64,000 nucleotides of DNA from Setaria digitata (Eukaryota; Nematoda; Chromadorea; Rhabditida; Setariidae): contig RCAB01000344.1 of assembly GCA_003640385.1 (NCBI GenBank), positions 1 through 64,000 on the forward strand, given 5' to 3'. The translations under genes and the position numbers were made by a program. Every line of letters starts with the position of its first letter. Positions within the stretch are counted from its first letter, which is position 1. Below, piece by piece: positions 23,101 through 39,400 of this stretch. The notes below the pieces were generated by a model. The model was given only the letters and a program-made list of their open reading frames with translations. It was not told where the DNA came from and made no database searches.

Positions 23101-26100
23101 CCACACAGAATTCCCACCAGCAACATTTTCGTGTAGTAAAGCTGCAGTTTTAAACGAATGACTTGCATCATCATATCTAAAACTTCAAAAATAAGCGTGA
23201 ACTAAATTAAGTTATGAGCAAAAATATCATAATTTCCACAGAACATCATATTCCATTGCCAGTGGAAGTTAATAAATGTGAATTTATGTACTGGATTTTC
23301 CAGGATTTAAGAAAAATTATTTCAAAAAAAGAAAATCATGATTGACAATCCATTAATAAATCTGCGGAAAAAAAATTTACTTTTCGAGTTTTGTTAAAAT
23401 TTTTCCGCGCAATGAATAAAGTTTGGCAATATTTTCCTTGGTGAAAGTATTAAGAGTTGTCTTTTGAACAACAGAGAATGCTTCCATTAGTGCATTACGT
23501 CGTTGCTCGTCTGTCAAAGTTGGCATGGATGATCGCTGTACCAAACATTTTAAAAGCTCTCTCACCGAAAAATAAGCATCCATTGCTGGTAAGGCAGGCA
23601 AAGTATGCATCCTTAATTTTTGTCCTCAATTATAACTTTTTAATTTGATCGGCATTTAGACTTTATAACATCCACTGCTCATGAAATTGAAAAACAAAAA
23701 ATGTTAACTTCTCCCCATGCGTGCAACTTTTAAACCTAGGAAGCAAAAGAGGAGAAAATTTTATGAGTTAAATAAATTATATTTTCGAAATTTACAAATA
23801 ACCAAAAAAATTTCAGATTCACACCTGCTCAGTTTATCAACAGCAACATTTATGAGTCCAGCTTTTCGAGCAGCACGTGCTATCATTAGCTGTGAATTGG
23901 CTGCTGAATAGACAGGAAGCAAACTTTGCTGAAGCTGGCTGGACTGACTCTGCAAAAGCTTTTTAAAACAAAATTTACTCAAATCATTTTAAGGAAAAAG
24001 AGGAAACTTGGGATTTCTTAATTTTTCACATATGTTGCTCAATGAACATATACCTATGATTAATTCACTTTCTTTTCTTCATTTTTATTCCTAGATCTTT
24101 TTTCCTTCTCATCTCTCCCAATACTTTCACATTCCTTCCATAATTTATTTTACTTATTTGAATTAGATCACTACTGTGACCACGTTTGTTCACGACAGAA
24201 AAATAGTGTAAACGGTGCATGCATAAATTCCTTGTCTTCTTTAGCTACATGAAATAATGATTAACAGACAAAATTTTTCAAAGAAAAGAAAAAACAAAGG
24301 AGGAAGTTGGGCAGCTAACCAACAAACAGAATGAAGAAACCAGACAAAAAAAAAAAGACGACATGTTTATTGCAAGTAATAAAAAATACTAGAGGCTATC
24401 CATAGTATTTTTATACCAGATATAAATTTGAATTTTGCAATCATGATCCACACTCAGATCTAATTCTAAAGTATAATCTAGGATTTCACCCTATATTATT
24501 ATTATTATTAATGATTATTAATTATTATTCATTATTATTTATTATTATTATTCCAGTATCATCAATGAAGTGCCTCGTTTACTACCCAGGAAAAATTTTT
24601 TACTACTAATCTGGATCATTCCTGCAACTCAACAGCAGCTGGAATATTGCTCAGAAAAACGTAAAGTAGGAATTTACAGTTCATTATCATATTGTAGCCA
24701 CTCTTTTATTTCTTTTTATACCATCTATATCATACAAAATCCTGCACTCATTTCCCCTGATTTTGTTCCTTAAGCATTAATGAAAACGTGATTTCTCACT
24801 ACCTATTTATTATTGTACCATATCTCGTGTACTGAAAATTTATTGCTTAAAACTTTCTCTGGGACCAAAATCTGAAGGAAATTTTATTTACAAAATACAA
24901 TATGATATTTAAAAAAAAAGAAAGAAAAAGAAACAAACCCCTTCCATCTGTTGAAGAAGTTTGATGGCAGTATTGTAATGCTGAATGCGCCACTGATGAA
25001 TGTCTACCCAGAAAGATACAGGATCTGACAGGGCGTATGACCGACTTCTAGAAGATTTATATTTGTCAGCAGGATTAACAGTTAAATTTTTAGTTTGCTA
25101 TTTATAAGTGCATCGCAACTCAACCATGAAGTAACAAATAGATTTTTGAAGTACACGATGGTTTTGAAATGATTATTATATTTCGTGCTAAATTTCTTAT
25201 CCTTTATTGTTTATTTTATCTTCCTTCCTACGTTTACGTAAATCACTGTTTCTAATATAGCAGTATTTATGAATTATCATTAATGATAAAAACTAAATAA
25301 TTGGATTTGTGCAATTTTCATAAAAGAACCGATTACCTCCATGCCTTCACTACTGATTTAATATCACCAATTGGATTTGACGGTAGTGACACTTGACCAC
25401 TAACTTCTGGATGATTAGTAAGTACACTTGCTTCCTGTACTTCTTGAATCAAATTTGCAGCCTAAAAAAATGATTGCGGATCATTTCGAAATTTCTTAAC
25501 CTTTCTACCATCATTATCTCACTATGCAAAAACCATTTCAGTCTCAAACTTGAAAAGAAAAAATATTTTACATGAGATTTAAAACTCCATGTAGCAAACA
25601 CACTTCGAAGCTACTACTTGGAATGATTATTTCTAAATCCCCATTTTTTAATTGGCTGCCAATGAAGAAAACACTGGATAAAGAGCACTGATACCTGAAG
25701 TATGCTGACATGGCTTAAAGAAACAACGTCTGGTAATCGTTTCCATTCCGTAATCAAGTCATCTCTTGCTGCTTCAAGTTCTCTGCCAATCCGGACATGT
25801 AGCAATTCCGTAGCTCTATCTTCCTGCGTGGGTTGGTGGTTCTATAAAAAAAAAAAAAAAAGAAAAGAAAAAAAAAGTGCAGTAATGACAGGTCCAGTCT
25901 GTGTAGGAACGTTGGCACTGTTTCTACACAGAATAGTATGAATCTCTATTCCCCGATAATACGAACCTTCAAATCTTGCACTTCTCGTTTGTTTCATAAT
26001 TAGCAATTTTAAGAGAACACAATACCTAAACACATTTTTTACTGACGGCGTAACTACATACAGAATCTTTAGTAGCCTATCAAGGAAAATTCATGGTGCA

Positions 26101-29100
26101 GTTCTTTGAAATTTAATACACGAGAAAGATCATCAATATCAATACAGTACTGTAAAAGTATTTTAAAAAAAATGAACTATTTCATAAAATGACCAATAAT
26201 TCTTCATCACAGCACCTTTGAACTCAAATACTTTTGAAAAATTGAAAATAAACAGTAGGGATTGTTCTACGAACCAGTAATTTTCGGAGAAGTTGCAGGA
26301 ATGCACTAAAATCAAGAGGCAACAACATTACTAGAAACAGAATAGTATTCTTTTACATATTTTCAATTCGTTTTACTAAAATAAACACTTACCATGAGCA
26401 TAGCTTTGTAAACATAATATTTATAGTACAGTTCTGGTTGTGTACATCCTTCCAACTGAGTAAGAGTAACTCGAAGTAAATTCCAGTCATTAAGGTGCCA
26501 AGCTGCATCTGCAACAATACCGAGACCGCACACAGCAGGTGTATTACCAAACTGTAATAAAGCATTCCATTCACCCAATTCACGTTCGGAACTGAAAATT
26601 CATTGGAATAAACAAGCACACTAAAGTATAGTCTAATTAATATTGCTGCATTAGGAACTGTTATACTGCGACGCAATAATGAGCCTTTGAGATATCTGAT
26701 ACCGAGTTTCTTGTAAATCGTTAGCAGAGTACATATTTATTAGAGTCATTAAAGTAATTTTCCGCATGGAACAAATAGTTCATAATGGAGCATTGTGCTA
26801 GCAGCTGTTGCAGCAAACACATTTTATAGAGTGTTCTTCTTCTCAAATCAGATTAGAAGAAGGAAATTACAAGTTACACCCAGTGAGTATTTTCCAGCTG
26901 AAACTGACATTTAGGATAATGTCAAGCCTGGACATTAGAATTCCGTTAGAATTGCTATTTCCTGCCAAAATAAAAGATTGTTAGCACATACAACGAAATC
27001 AAATCAGCGTTTGGCTAGTATATGTTTTAAAAACGTAAAGCTAACTCGGCCCATAATTTGTGCCATTCACGTAGCTCAAATCCAAGAGCAGGAGTTACGT
27101 CCAATTGTCTGCTAGTACCATTGGGAGCAACTACACGATCATTAATGGCTTCAATCGACTTTCTTAAAGTTTCTTCTGCCTTTACAAAATTACCTGGAAA
27201 ATTACATCACGATAGGGGGATGGTACAACAATAACGACTAGTACTATTCCTACCACTGAAGCAAAAACAACTAACAATAAGGAACGAACTAATATATCAA
27301 AGGGTTGTTCAGTGACAAGCAACGGTGTTATATGATATATAACACATGTAATCCTCCTGACAGCTCCCAAAGAGCTCTGTTTTCATATCGATTTCTAGAG
27401 TCTTTTATAAAGTGGGACTCAAAAAATCAAATGTTAATGAAGAATGTAGCATAAAAATAGGATTTCTATAAGGACGTAGAAGAAAAATCCAAACCCTCAT
27501 TGTAATATTCAATAGCTTTCGGAGTTTCTTCAAAGTATGCACGGCGTTTCCAAATTGCTTGATACTGGTCAAATTCGGACAATTTGGAATAGAAGAAGAT
27601 TAAATTATTCAGCGTTATCTAAATCAATGAAAAAAATGACATGGTACGAAAAAAATTTTAAAAGTTCTGCAAAGACAAAAAAGAAACTTTCTGGATTACA
27701 TACCAGCTGCATATTTGTAGGAGCTGGCTGGAAAATTTGTAACAGCAATGGATTGTTCGTGAATGCCGGAATATCCACTGCTTTTTCTTCAAGCATCAGC
27801 AACCCACGGTGCCATGCATGATGTCTCATTGATATATACTGTAAAAGGCAATTATAAAAAACTGAGCAGTGAATATTTTATTGACTTTATTACAAGTTTA
27901 ATGTTGAGTATAAAATATACTTCCATTAGAAAAGGATAATTTTCATCCATAATCAAACTTTACACAAACTTGCTCAATTTTGAACAGTTTCTAATTGATT
28001 TAAGTGTAAACTTGAAGTCTCTACCAGTTTGATCAAGTAGAAAGAATGAAAAAGGAGCTCTTTTCCGAAAAAAAAAACTAATCCAGCCAGAATTTTTTAA
28101 ATCAAATAAATTTACCATAAGTACGCTGGGATGAATCGAAATAGGTGGTTTGCAGTGATAAAAAGCTTCCAAAAAAGTAGCAATCGATGAAGTAGGTAAA
28201 TCCCTTTGTAGAAGATGACATCCAGATGAAAGAAATGGTATTATTTCGGTAGTAAGAGCAGCGCGCTTCAGTTCCGACAAACTTGACCATAAAGAAGAGA
28301 ATAATTTTATCCAAATTTTTGACGCCAATTCATTACCTGTAATCTTTTTCTTGGAAATTTGACTTTTTAGTTTACCAGAGAGACTGACAACTGGAATCAG
28401 CTCAAAACTATACTGAATAAGTTATTTAATTGCAGTTTCCAGGAATTTATCGGACTTTATACATCTGCAAGGTATGAAAATATCAGTGCTATCTACAGCG
28501 TCAGCATTGCATTTGATAATTAAAGGCTCAGAAAGGAGAAAAACTGGAAATTAACGTACTAATATGAACAAGTTCCAAATAACTCGGAATGATATCAGTG
28601 ATATGAATTTTAGCCGCCATTTCGAACAGCTGGACCTGCTGCTCGACAATCAGGGTAGTCTGTAGATCCTGCGCGCCTGCTGTACTACAAATCGGTATGC
28701 TAACTTCTAAAATGTGAGAATAGTAGCTTTTTAGAATGAATAAACAGCTACGCAAATTTTTTTTTACAAATGAAGGTAAATCAAAGATGATACGCTCCAA
28801 TATAAAATTTGCCGAAATCTAATGCAACAATCCAATAACGATATTAAATGAATACTTTTAACACATCCAGCAAAATTCGCTTTATAAGAAAACTGGATGG
28901 CAGTTTTGTCGTAACTCCCCCTGGAATTCTAAACTGCACATTACTTATTTTGTAATACATATCGTATTATTTCGAAATACCTGCTAATGTTTGAGTTCCA
29001 GAAGTCTCCAAAAAATCATCTCGCTTGCTTTCACCTACATTCAACGACAGCGACGCAAAGTCATCATCATCACAAGCTTCCGGATGTTCTCGATGCAATG

Positions 29101-30415
29101 CTTCTAGATCAAATGCTTTTTCAAAAGTTTGCCATAATGTGCAGCAATTCAACAATTGTATTTTTCGCGCCTTTGTATGCTTGTCCTTATATTCGTCCAT
29201 TATCAGTGATAATAAGAGCTAAAAAGGCTTTCTGGACGACGAGAAAAAAATGAATATTTCGAGTAAGTCACTTCATGAGAAATCCAAAACTTCATTAAAA
29301 TCTTCAAATCTAGATCATAAAACATAATATTCTTATCGAAAGTTTGTCAGGAAAAAACTGACATTGATGCAAAGTTTGATCCAGAAATGTTGCTGCATAT
29401 CAACCCAGTTCTGTGATGTAAAAATATGATATAACCTATCATAAATATTTGTTGGCACTTGGGCATCGAATAACTTAAAAAAGCGAGAACGTAATGATTC
29501 ATCCTGTAATTAAGATTTACTAAAATCAGTTAGAAGAAAACTGTTCAGAGGATACCCACAGTTAAACTACTGTTAGCCTTTTTCAAGTATGAAGCAAGTG
29601 ATTCATGAGACTAAATCGTAGTTTAGGAACACTTATTAACCTAAACAAAGGAACAAAAGATTCAAAAGCAAAATTTTCTTAAGTCTTCTAAAGACTGATA
29701 ACAACAAAAAAAAAATTCAACTGTGGTCACCTGAGAACAAAGTCCCCAATGGAAAGCACTGTTAAGTTTTGCTAATGTTTCATTTGTTCGTAAATGCGCA
29801 GTTTCATACACGTAAAGAACTGTTTCAAGAAGCGTCTTTAATAAATCTCCAGATTTTTCACTGCGTTTATGTGCTTCCATTGTCTGCACCAATCTTATCA
29901 AAAGAGGAACACCTTGATTCAACTGTCTCTAAATAGAGATCAGAGCTACAACCTTCACTTGAAAAGCCGGTAATTAATTAAAGATTATTCCATCAATGAC
30001 AAATTTGAAATACTACCTGACCTCACAGAAACGTAAAAAAGGAACGCGACTAGAACTAAACGAACCTCATCACCATTACGCACCATAATGTCAACAACAC
30101 GAATAACAATATCAAGTACACGATCAAATGGCGTCTTATCTATGAGAGGTGTTAAAATACATTGTCCAATATTGCGCCGTGCTTCGGGTGGTATTGCATG
30201 AATACGTGGTCGAAGAAGCTCCAGCGAAAAAATTATCAATTCCGTTAATGCATGACCTGAAATTCATATTTCAAGGCTAAGGCTCAAATAAAAATTTTGA
30301 AGTAATTTAAATTTCAGAAGGTAACACTCTCTTAATAACTAGCTTCAAATTTACTACTGTCACTGAAATAATCATTCAGTCAGAAACAAATCAAACTAGT
30401 AAGCGATGAAATCTC

Positions 30416-30453
<38 letters not shown>

Positions 30454-33400
30454 TTTCAGTGCAAGAGGAGATGTGTTCCCGAACAAGTTTCTGAACAGCC
30501 TTTGTGAACGAACTTAAACACATGGTATCAACATAAGCTGGTTGAATAACACATATAGTGCGCAACAGATGGATCGTTGCAAATACGCCAGTCATTGGTT
30601 GGCTTTGTCCTCTGAAATAGCGCTCATCAATTCCAATAAAATCTCTTCTACCAGAGCATTTCTTATATCGTTCTAGGTAAAAAAAAAGAAAAAAATGAGT
30701 CAGAAAGCCTTAGTTAAAAAAAAAGAAACTTCAATCTAGAAAGATTTACTTCTCATAATTGGTGAATGTATCATTGATGAATTTCGTAACAAACTGATTA
30801 ATCGTTTCCAATTCATCTAATCCTTCTGAAGAACACTTTGTTTTCTCGAATAACTTAGAAATAAGCTGACATAAACTCCGCATAACCTTAAATAAATCCA
30901 ATTTAGAAGTCTTCATTATTAAGAAAATAGGAAGCAAAATGGATAATTAACTTAAAAAAAAAATTGAAAGCTGTTTTCCATCCATGAAGCTTACAGCGTT
31001 GTCCTGACAATTTAAACAAGCAACGATTCCACGCTGCAACATTTTCACGTTTGAAACAACAACTTCCGACGGCTGAAAAAAAAATTTCTGTATGAGATTC
31101 AGCAATTACATCTCGAAATTCAATCCCTCGAATTAGAGTCAAAGTTCTTTTTAAATCACACTTATCAGTAGTGGTAAATAATGATAAAAATGTGCGAAAT
31201 TTAGGGATTAGAAATTATTGGCAATAATGACAAAATATCAAAACTTTTAATCCCAGCATTCGAAACTCACGAAATACAAAATTTGAAAATCCGAGCTTCA
31301 GGTTTTATAGAAATAAATTTGCTCAACTATCTTAACTATTTTTTATAAAAAGAGTTCACGAGGAACTGGTCACTTACATGCAAGTTACATTTCCTTTTCA
31401 TGAAAAATAAACCAAACCTGAGAACAACTACAACCAAAAAGCCAGCACTAACCAAAATAACAACAAGATGTGTAATAATGTCTAGAGATGTATGCAGCTG
31501 CGAGAAATGATGAGCAATTGTGGTTTGTTCCCGAAACTGTTGAGTTACTGCTTCTGCTGCAACTGTCAACTGCTTTTCCAGCCTATAAATATAATGAGAT
31601 AGCATCATTTAAAAATGAAGAAGGGATGAAGTTTTAGATTCGTTTTTAGCAGTTATTTATATCTGAGAAAACTACTTAGCGTTTAGAAAGAGATGTTTAA
31701 AAAAAAACCCCCCTACAAATCTACTCGTCAGAACCACGCCGCATTTTGAAATGCAATGACTTTGTCTCACCACAATTTATCACTCAGTATCTTAATACAC
31801 TTCAATTTCTGGCCAATTTGAAATTATAAACTCTTATGTAAATGCAAAATTGGTCATTCACATAATTTCTTATTTACCAAGAGAGCCTGAGATTTGCAGT
31901 AAGCCCCCAAAGACTGCTTTTCAGACAGGCCCGCAGCAGACCCAAGCATCGTTTGCATAACTGTTCCATTGCCACTGCATGCTGAGTTGGATTTTGTGCA
32001 AGATTCTGCAATTATTGCATTTACTACAGCCATTAATTTATTTCAGCATAGAAAATTTAAACTGATTTCTTAAAACGATTTCTACAACTTCTACAAAGTT
32101 AAAAGAAAACGAAACAGTTCCCAGAATTTTCTTTGTTTACAGATATAAAAACTGACCGCGTCTGGTACTGCAGACGATAATTTCACCAGCATATTAACAA
32201 CATGGTCTACATGTATTTTTTCAATTGGTCTGTGTATCTGAAGTTCGAAATTTATATCAAATTATTTGAAATAATCATATATTTACAACAGCATACGAAA
32301 ATCATGATTCAGCCTTCAGAAATGACGGTTATGTCCAAAATAATTAATTGATTTCAGACATTTCCACAAATTCACCGCATATAAGCAATATTCACATACA
32401 TTTTCTGCATCTTTGTTTTGGACTTGCGACAAACTCGACGGCAAGAGTTGCTGTTGTGCTGAAGAACTGCTTGATGTAGCCGTCTCAGCTTGTGATTGGT
32501 TACCAACTTCCAATCCTTTTTCCTGAAATTCCTTGAGTTAGATTGTCGGATGCGAAAATATCAACTTTTGTTTTTTGACACTGTCTAAAAATAAATGTGA
32601 GGATAAAATCATAAAGCAAGACTAATTAGGAAAAAGAAAAAAGATCGGCATATATTAAGAACCACTTAAAACGCGTACTTCGGCTAATTCACGAATTTGG
32701 TTAAAAAAAGAACATGAAAAGTACCAGTTCTTCGGTCTGCTTAAGTCTCCACTGTTCCCACTTGATAACCATTTCGCAAACATCAATTGCAGTTCGCCGA
32801 TTTTCCAGAGTACCTTGTGCAAGCATTAAACGCTGAACTCCATTCAATATAACTTGGAGCATCTGATGACGCACATTGTAATAGATCTTGTAATGACGAA
32901 CTATCATCGATCTATAAGAATTTCGCAAAAGTGGAGCTATTCCATGTCAGTTTTTTAAACACTGAAAATAACTTGGACAGATTCGATGTTTACAGGCAAT
33001 TAACTTACAAACAGTGATAAATTTGTGAGACATTGTGGCCTTCCTCAACAATAGTTTTTTTAACAACGGTCATCAGTTGTTTGTGACCATCATCCATACG
33101 CAGCGGTACAGATGGAGTTAATATATCAAGTGAACGTTTGATAATGTCCTTAGGATCGCTTAGAGTAGCTTTCAGCAAGCTTAGAAAAACCTGCAAAAAA
33201 ATAAAAATAAAAGAAGATACAATTGCTTTATATTAACTATACTGCAATGTCGCAAAGCACTTGGATTTAAGGTCTTATTGCACGTAAACGAACTGCACTC
33301 TTTAATTTAATGAAGCACAATGAATGATAATGTCATCCAAATAATACAACTAGCTTTAATTTTAGAAGCAAAACTACAGGAAAAAGATATGAGTGACAAC

Positions 33401-36400
33401 AAAAACCTGCAAAACAATCTTCCGATTAATATTGAACTGATTGATAATATTAGCAATTAACAAATGGCCCATGTATTTCATTGTTTGATCTTGAGGTGTT
33501 GATGACAAGCACGGCCAACCCAAAAGCATTAAAATGCGCAGACGATTGCCCTGCTTCCTGCAGTCTCTGTCATAATAACAAACGATTGAGTCAGTTTTAC
33601 ATATTTTTTTGTGGAAAATTTTACTATTTTGTAACTTCGTTTGGATGGTGATAATCTGAAGGAGGAGAGCCCAAAATGTCAAGACATTAAGATTTTTTCT
33701 TTATCAAACTACTGAATGAAACACAAACTTTTGTGAGAAATCATGTATGTGAGTTGGGCAGTTGCTGACAAACAAGCATCCCAAATGGAACAATTGAATA
33801 AGCATTGCGTCACTTATATGAAATCTGTTTCGATCGAGCACTTTTTGACAGACTAGTGAAATCAAATTGTTATCATCCACATCATCTGGCTTTGCTGGAG
33901 TTCCAACCACCTAAAAATGGATATCCACTTTGCTTAATAGAGCAAGAAAAAAAAAAAAACTTCTGAAAGAAAAAACGTTTCCCATCCTGGATCAGAAACA
34001 GAGACCAATTGAACTGGAAGAATTAACTACACCAATCTACGATGCTAAACAAAAAATTTCTGCTCATTCGAAGTGTTAGATAACTAAATAAAAAAACCAT
34101 ATGTTAACTAACCACGTCAACGTCGTAGCGTTCAAATGCATAATGTAAAGAGGGAATGACAACATACTGAAGCATTTTCACGACGTTCAAATCGTGCGCT
34201 GTAGCAGGATCTTTTTCAAAAAGAGCAACTACTCGTTTCAGAGCATTTTGCCGCCACTCAATGGGATATTTCTACAATTTATGAGGAATTTATATGCGTA
34301 TGTGATTGCTACCAAAAGGAAGCAAAATGACTGGTAATGATGACAAGATTACATGAAACAAAGAAAAAAATTCGATATTTTCTCTTTGATTTCTCCGGGC
34401 AAAGTTAGAAGCTCGAAGGCAGTCCATAACAGATGAAGTTAATTCAATTAACACATAATGCTGTCAGTAACGCGAAACGAACTAAAACAACAAGAGCTGT
34501 AATATTTTAATTTGACCTCGGTGACCCATCACAGGACTTCAGAAAAATATACTTAACTTTCATGCCAACATTAACTTATACGTTTATTTGTAAATCCAAT
34601 AGCATTCTATACGCTTCTTCGCAAATCTACGACAAATTAAATTTCATATCTTTTTTTTGATAATATACTAAGATAAAATAAAATTACCGGAATGATTTCT
34701 TTCTCGATAAACAATTTTACAAACGTGAAATCTCCAATGTAATTGTTTGTAAACACATGACAGAGGTCAAAGAGGATATCAATGCGATCAATGTTAGCTC
34801 TAAATGAAAATAAAAACATGAATCCATCATTTCATTTATCTTCAAATAAAAAAATCATGAGACGGCATGGATATAATAAAAAAAGATATGGAATGAATTC
34901 AAAAATTACTTGAAGTAACGCAACATTATCAAAGCTGCTAGCTTTGGGACATCATAACGCGGTCCTTCTAAATAATCCTGAAAGAGATGAAATTACATTG
35001 TCTAAAAAAGTGAAATTAACTAGGATTTTCAGGTAATGAAAGTTTGCACCATCCTGGAATCATTTATATGCTACTTTAATTTTTTCGCTGCTAACCTGTT
35101 ATCCGTCCTGCTTACACAGTACTTTATACACAGCAAGACTTATACATAAATTAAATGAATAAAATAAAAACGAAATATAGTCTTCATCCAGGACAATAGA
35201 AAACTGAAATATTGAAATTTATTTTTACCTTACAGGTATACCGCGCGCGGAAATCCTTATCATTCCATAGTTTCTGTATAACCTTGACAATTTCGCCGGC
35301 TCCACTTCCAGTCCAGCTTGAATGACGTTTCCCAATATTAACAATTAGTTTCATAGCTAACATTTCCATATCATAAATAGACAAATCACATTTTGTCCAA
35401 TTGCCGGCTTCATCCTGTGATACCGAATAAATGAATTCGTATATTTCGATGATTTAAGAACTTGAGGTTGAATATATTCGAATCCTAAGCCACTCAATTC
35501 AAAAATTATGAAGTTTATTTTAATGATCAACTTCTTCAAAGAGACTATAACGATTCTGTTTGGTTAGTACTCATCAATTTTGCTTCCTTTTGCAGTGAAC
35601 ATTTGCCTGGTAACATTCGGACCACTGAAACAAACTTGAAAATTAACCATAGCTTCGCCTTGCAATAACCGGAGCAAAAAACTGGTGTCAGTCATTAGTT
35701 TTTCCTGGATTGCTATTGCTTCTTCATGCTTTACTACGTACTGCAAAATAAGGCAACTTCAAAGTGGAAAAAATAAAATAAATAAAAAAGCGGACGAAAT
35801 TACTCAATTACAAACTACAGATTACTCTCAACCTCTGATTTTAATACATTTTGGGGTGTCAGATGCCTGCAGCAAATTTCCATCACTTATAAGAAGCGAA
35901 ATCACTTCTTCAAGCACTTCAGTTGACTGCACCTTACCTTTTACATAATTTGATTATTAACTAGTAAATGTTTCAACAACCTTAAACAGTTCACGATTTC
36001 TCTCCTCACAAACGTTTGTGCCTGTAACGAAAAAACGAAGAGTTTCTTGTGGAAACCGCGTTAAATATTTCATTAATGGATATCGCCAACTCGTGCTGCT
36101 CTGTAAAATTACAGTAATCAATACATTGCAGAAAATTCATTTTCCAACTTGCGTTTTTAGATTCTCAACACCATTTTGTCATTTACTTCGACTTAAGGAA
36201 GTTAGAGTCCTTGCTGTTGCTGACAACTGTAGGTAAAAAGTTCCTGTATGTGTCTATGAACTGCGATATAAATTACGAACTTTTGAAATTTGGAAAGGGG
36301 CTTAATGTAAACCTCCCTTTACAGAGTATTCAAAATCGTTCATGACAGTTAAGAAAAATCGGTCTTAATTTTCAAATGATAATTTCCATACTCACCAAAC

Positions 36401-39400
36401 TGAAAGTGTTTTATTTTTGCAGCTATATTCATGTGTGAGAATCTTTTGAATTTTGAAATAACAGAATTTTCTTAATCTTCATAGAGATGAATTGTCTGCG
36501 CAAAGAGAATCAGAAATCATTACATATATATGATGACATCACATATATAAAAATGTTATGAACAGTAATGTAATTAATCATAATCAATCAGTAATAAATA
36601 AATAGTAATAATATAACAATAATTATAACTAACTAGCGGTGAATAAATAGTAGCAGTAACTAGTCAATTAGCAACGGTGTTTAATTAATATGAATTAATT
36701 GACAGCGATTAATGATAAATAATTAACAGTAATAATACCTCAAAAGAGATAGCTGCTTCCCATCTGCAAACATGTGGTATAATGACGCGCACAAAACGAG
36801 CATCAGCAAGGGAAAATTCGGCTAAAATCTCTAGCAACATTCCTCCTACTTTAACATCGTCCGTTATGATTTCATTCTGATTAGGATCAGGAAATTTCCG
36901 AAAAGCATCCTGAACTGCCACTATTTAGTAACATATAAATGCTGAGTATATGAGACTGACTCATATGTTAACTAAAATACTAAAATATAAATTAATACAA
37001 CTTCTACTACTTACTGATTATTTTGCTAATAATATCAGTTTTTACTGTTAAGATTGTCGTATACAGCCTACAGCATTATATGTAAAGGATATTAAAGTCA
37101 AAAAAAAAAAAAAAATCCAGCATTTCACTGCAAAATGTTTCTGGAAAAATATCTGGAAATAATCGAAGAAGGTAAAGTAAACGCAGAACGACGTGTTTCT
37201 CCAAGCGATTGCCTGGATGGGATAAGACCGTAATCATCGACTTGAGATCCATCTTCAGTAACTGCGATCGTAATCGATTTGAAGTCAGCGCCTGAAAGTG
37301 AAGTTTAGAAAAATGATTAATAAGCCAAAAAGTGTGAAACATAACTGATCTCTTTAACGAGAAGAAATGTTCTCAATCTATACAACAGTTGAGTCTAAAT
37401 AAAACCTCTTTTAATGCGTTGAATGTGGCGTTCTGAATCTCCTCATTTTCTTCCACAAGACATTTCAAAACAGCTTCCAATATTTGTTTGTGATGTGGAA
37501 AGAGTGGGTCATGATCCGTTGCCTGATTTAAATCGCCACAGGATGCAATACAACAAGCTACCAGTGCTCCTAAATTTTATTAAATCAGTGTTCATTTTGT
37601 GTTCTATTTTTTTTAAAAATGAATCAGCAATGGAGTTATGAAAACATGGAGAAAAGTATTTAACAAACACTAGAGTTTTATAGGACAAAGAATATAATAG
37701 GAGAAAAGAACAACTTATAGTTGACTGTCGTAAAGCGATAACTCGTGAGCTGAATTGCGAACGATGCATAACAGCAAGAAATCGCGTTGACGGTTTATAA
37801 TTTGGTCGGTTTCTTATTTCTTTTTCAGTAGCATTGCAAATAGATAAGAGCCTACTAACGTAATCACTCTCAGGGAATTTGCTTAATATGAATTGCTGTG
37901 GTACCGGCCGAATGGAAAAAATGAAAACGAAAGCATCCTGAAATGAAAAATTGTGAAGTTTCGGAAAATTGATTTTTATATAATTCACACTTTCTTTTCT
38001 TTCAAAATCAACGGCAAATTTAAACCCTATGATGAATTTACAAAATGAAGAGTTAAAAACGATCACTATTCACAACTGAAGAATAATTTCGAAAGAATGA
38101 ACAAGTATGAGTGGTAAGAGATCAAGTGTTTATTCAAAAAAGCATTTAAAATCCCCCATCTTTAATATGGAAACCTAAGCAGCGAAGCTCATGGGTGGCA
38201 ACTCCTACTGTGCGTTAGGTAGAGAGAAGTGACGCAAAGTATCATAAACCTCGAAGGCAATCTGCTGGTCGAGAGACATCCTTTTGTAATCTGTCATACC
38301 ATTTTCTAAGAATTTCCTCAGTGATTCGTTTTGCAATGAAAGTAATTCATATTCTGAGAGACCAGTGCAGTCAGCTAATGTTGTCAGCATTTTTTGACAC
38401 TGAAAAATTTGAAAATGTGAAATTTCTCGCAATGGATTTTTTTTAAAACTTTTAGTATGAGCCAGCAAAAATCTAACCTGCTTGCTAAGAACCTGTGAAG
38501 GACTCCAAAGATTCTCAATAATTCGCCTAACTACACAATCAGTGGCTTCTCTTCTTTTTTCATCAACTGATGGCTGTTTAAAACAAACCTGAAAAGGGGA
38601 AAGAAAAGATTAATATGACATGCTAAAAAGTATCAAAATTTTTATTTCTTTAAATGTTTTGCATTGAGTTTCTTTTTCATATATTAAAAATCAGATACTT
38701 TTAACAACATATCCAATGTTGCGACTGCAACATCAACGGCTGAGCTTGAAACATCCTCCATAAGTCCAACGATAACCTAAAAGATTACCTCATAATTTCT
38801 AAAAGTACTTCCTCACAGTAAAGTAGAAAACTGAACTGACTGATTTAATTTTTTACGCTAAGGGCAAATTTCTAGTAAAGATACAGCATTCAATGTGAAG
38901 AAGCAGTAATCAATCTGCCTAAAATTCTTTTATGAATACAAAAATGAGAAAAGTATAATTAAAAGGCTCAAGAATTACCTCAAATAATGCACAGAGAATT
39001 ACATCGATATTGTTAATAACGAACACTGCAGGGAAATTCACTAAAATAAATTTGATGCTTAGACAACCACCCAGACGAATACACCATGGCTCGTTATAAC
39101 AAAGATTAGTTGCCCGCTCCAAAATTTGTTGAAACAATGTAGTATTAGCTGCCTGAAATCAAGTTTTAAAATACTAAGCCCAAGGAAGTTCTTCAACAAA
39201 GTTTCAAATGGGCCGTGACAGCGACTGGGACAGTTATCTCAAAAATATTTTGTAGGAACTTTTGTGAAAAATGACCTTGCTGATATCACCAAGCAGGGCA
39301 ACTGCTGTCTCACAAATCAATTTTAGTGCCATAAGACTAGTCTGGCATACTTCTTTACATGGGTCGGTTAAAGCAAGTAATACACTGTCAATGAGAACAG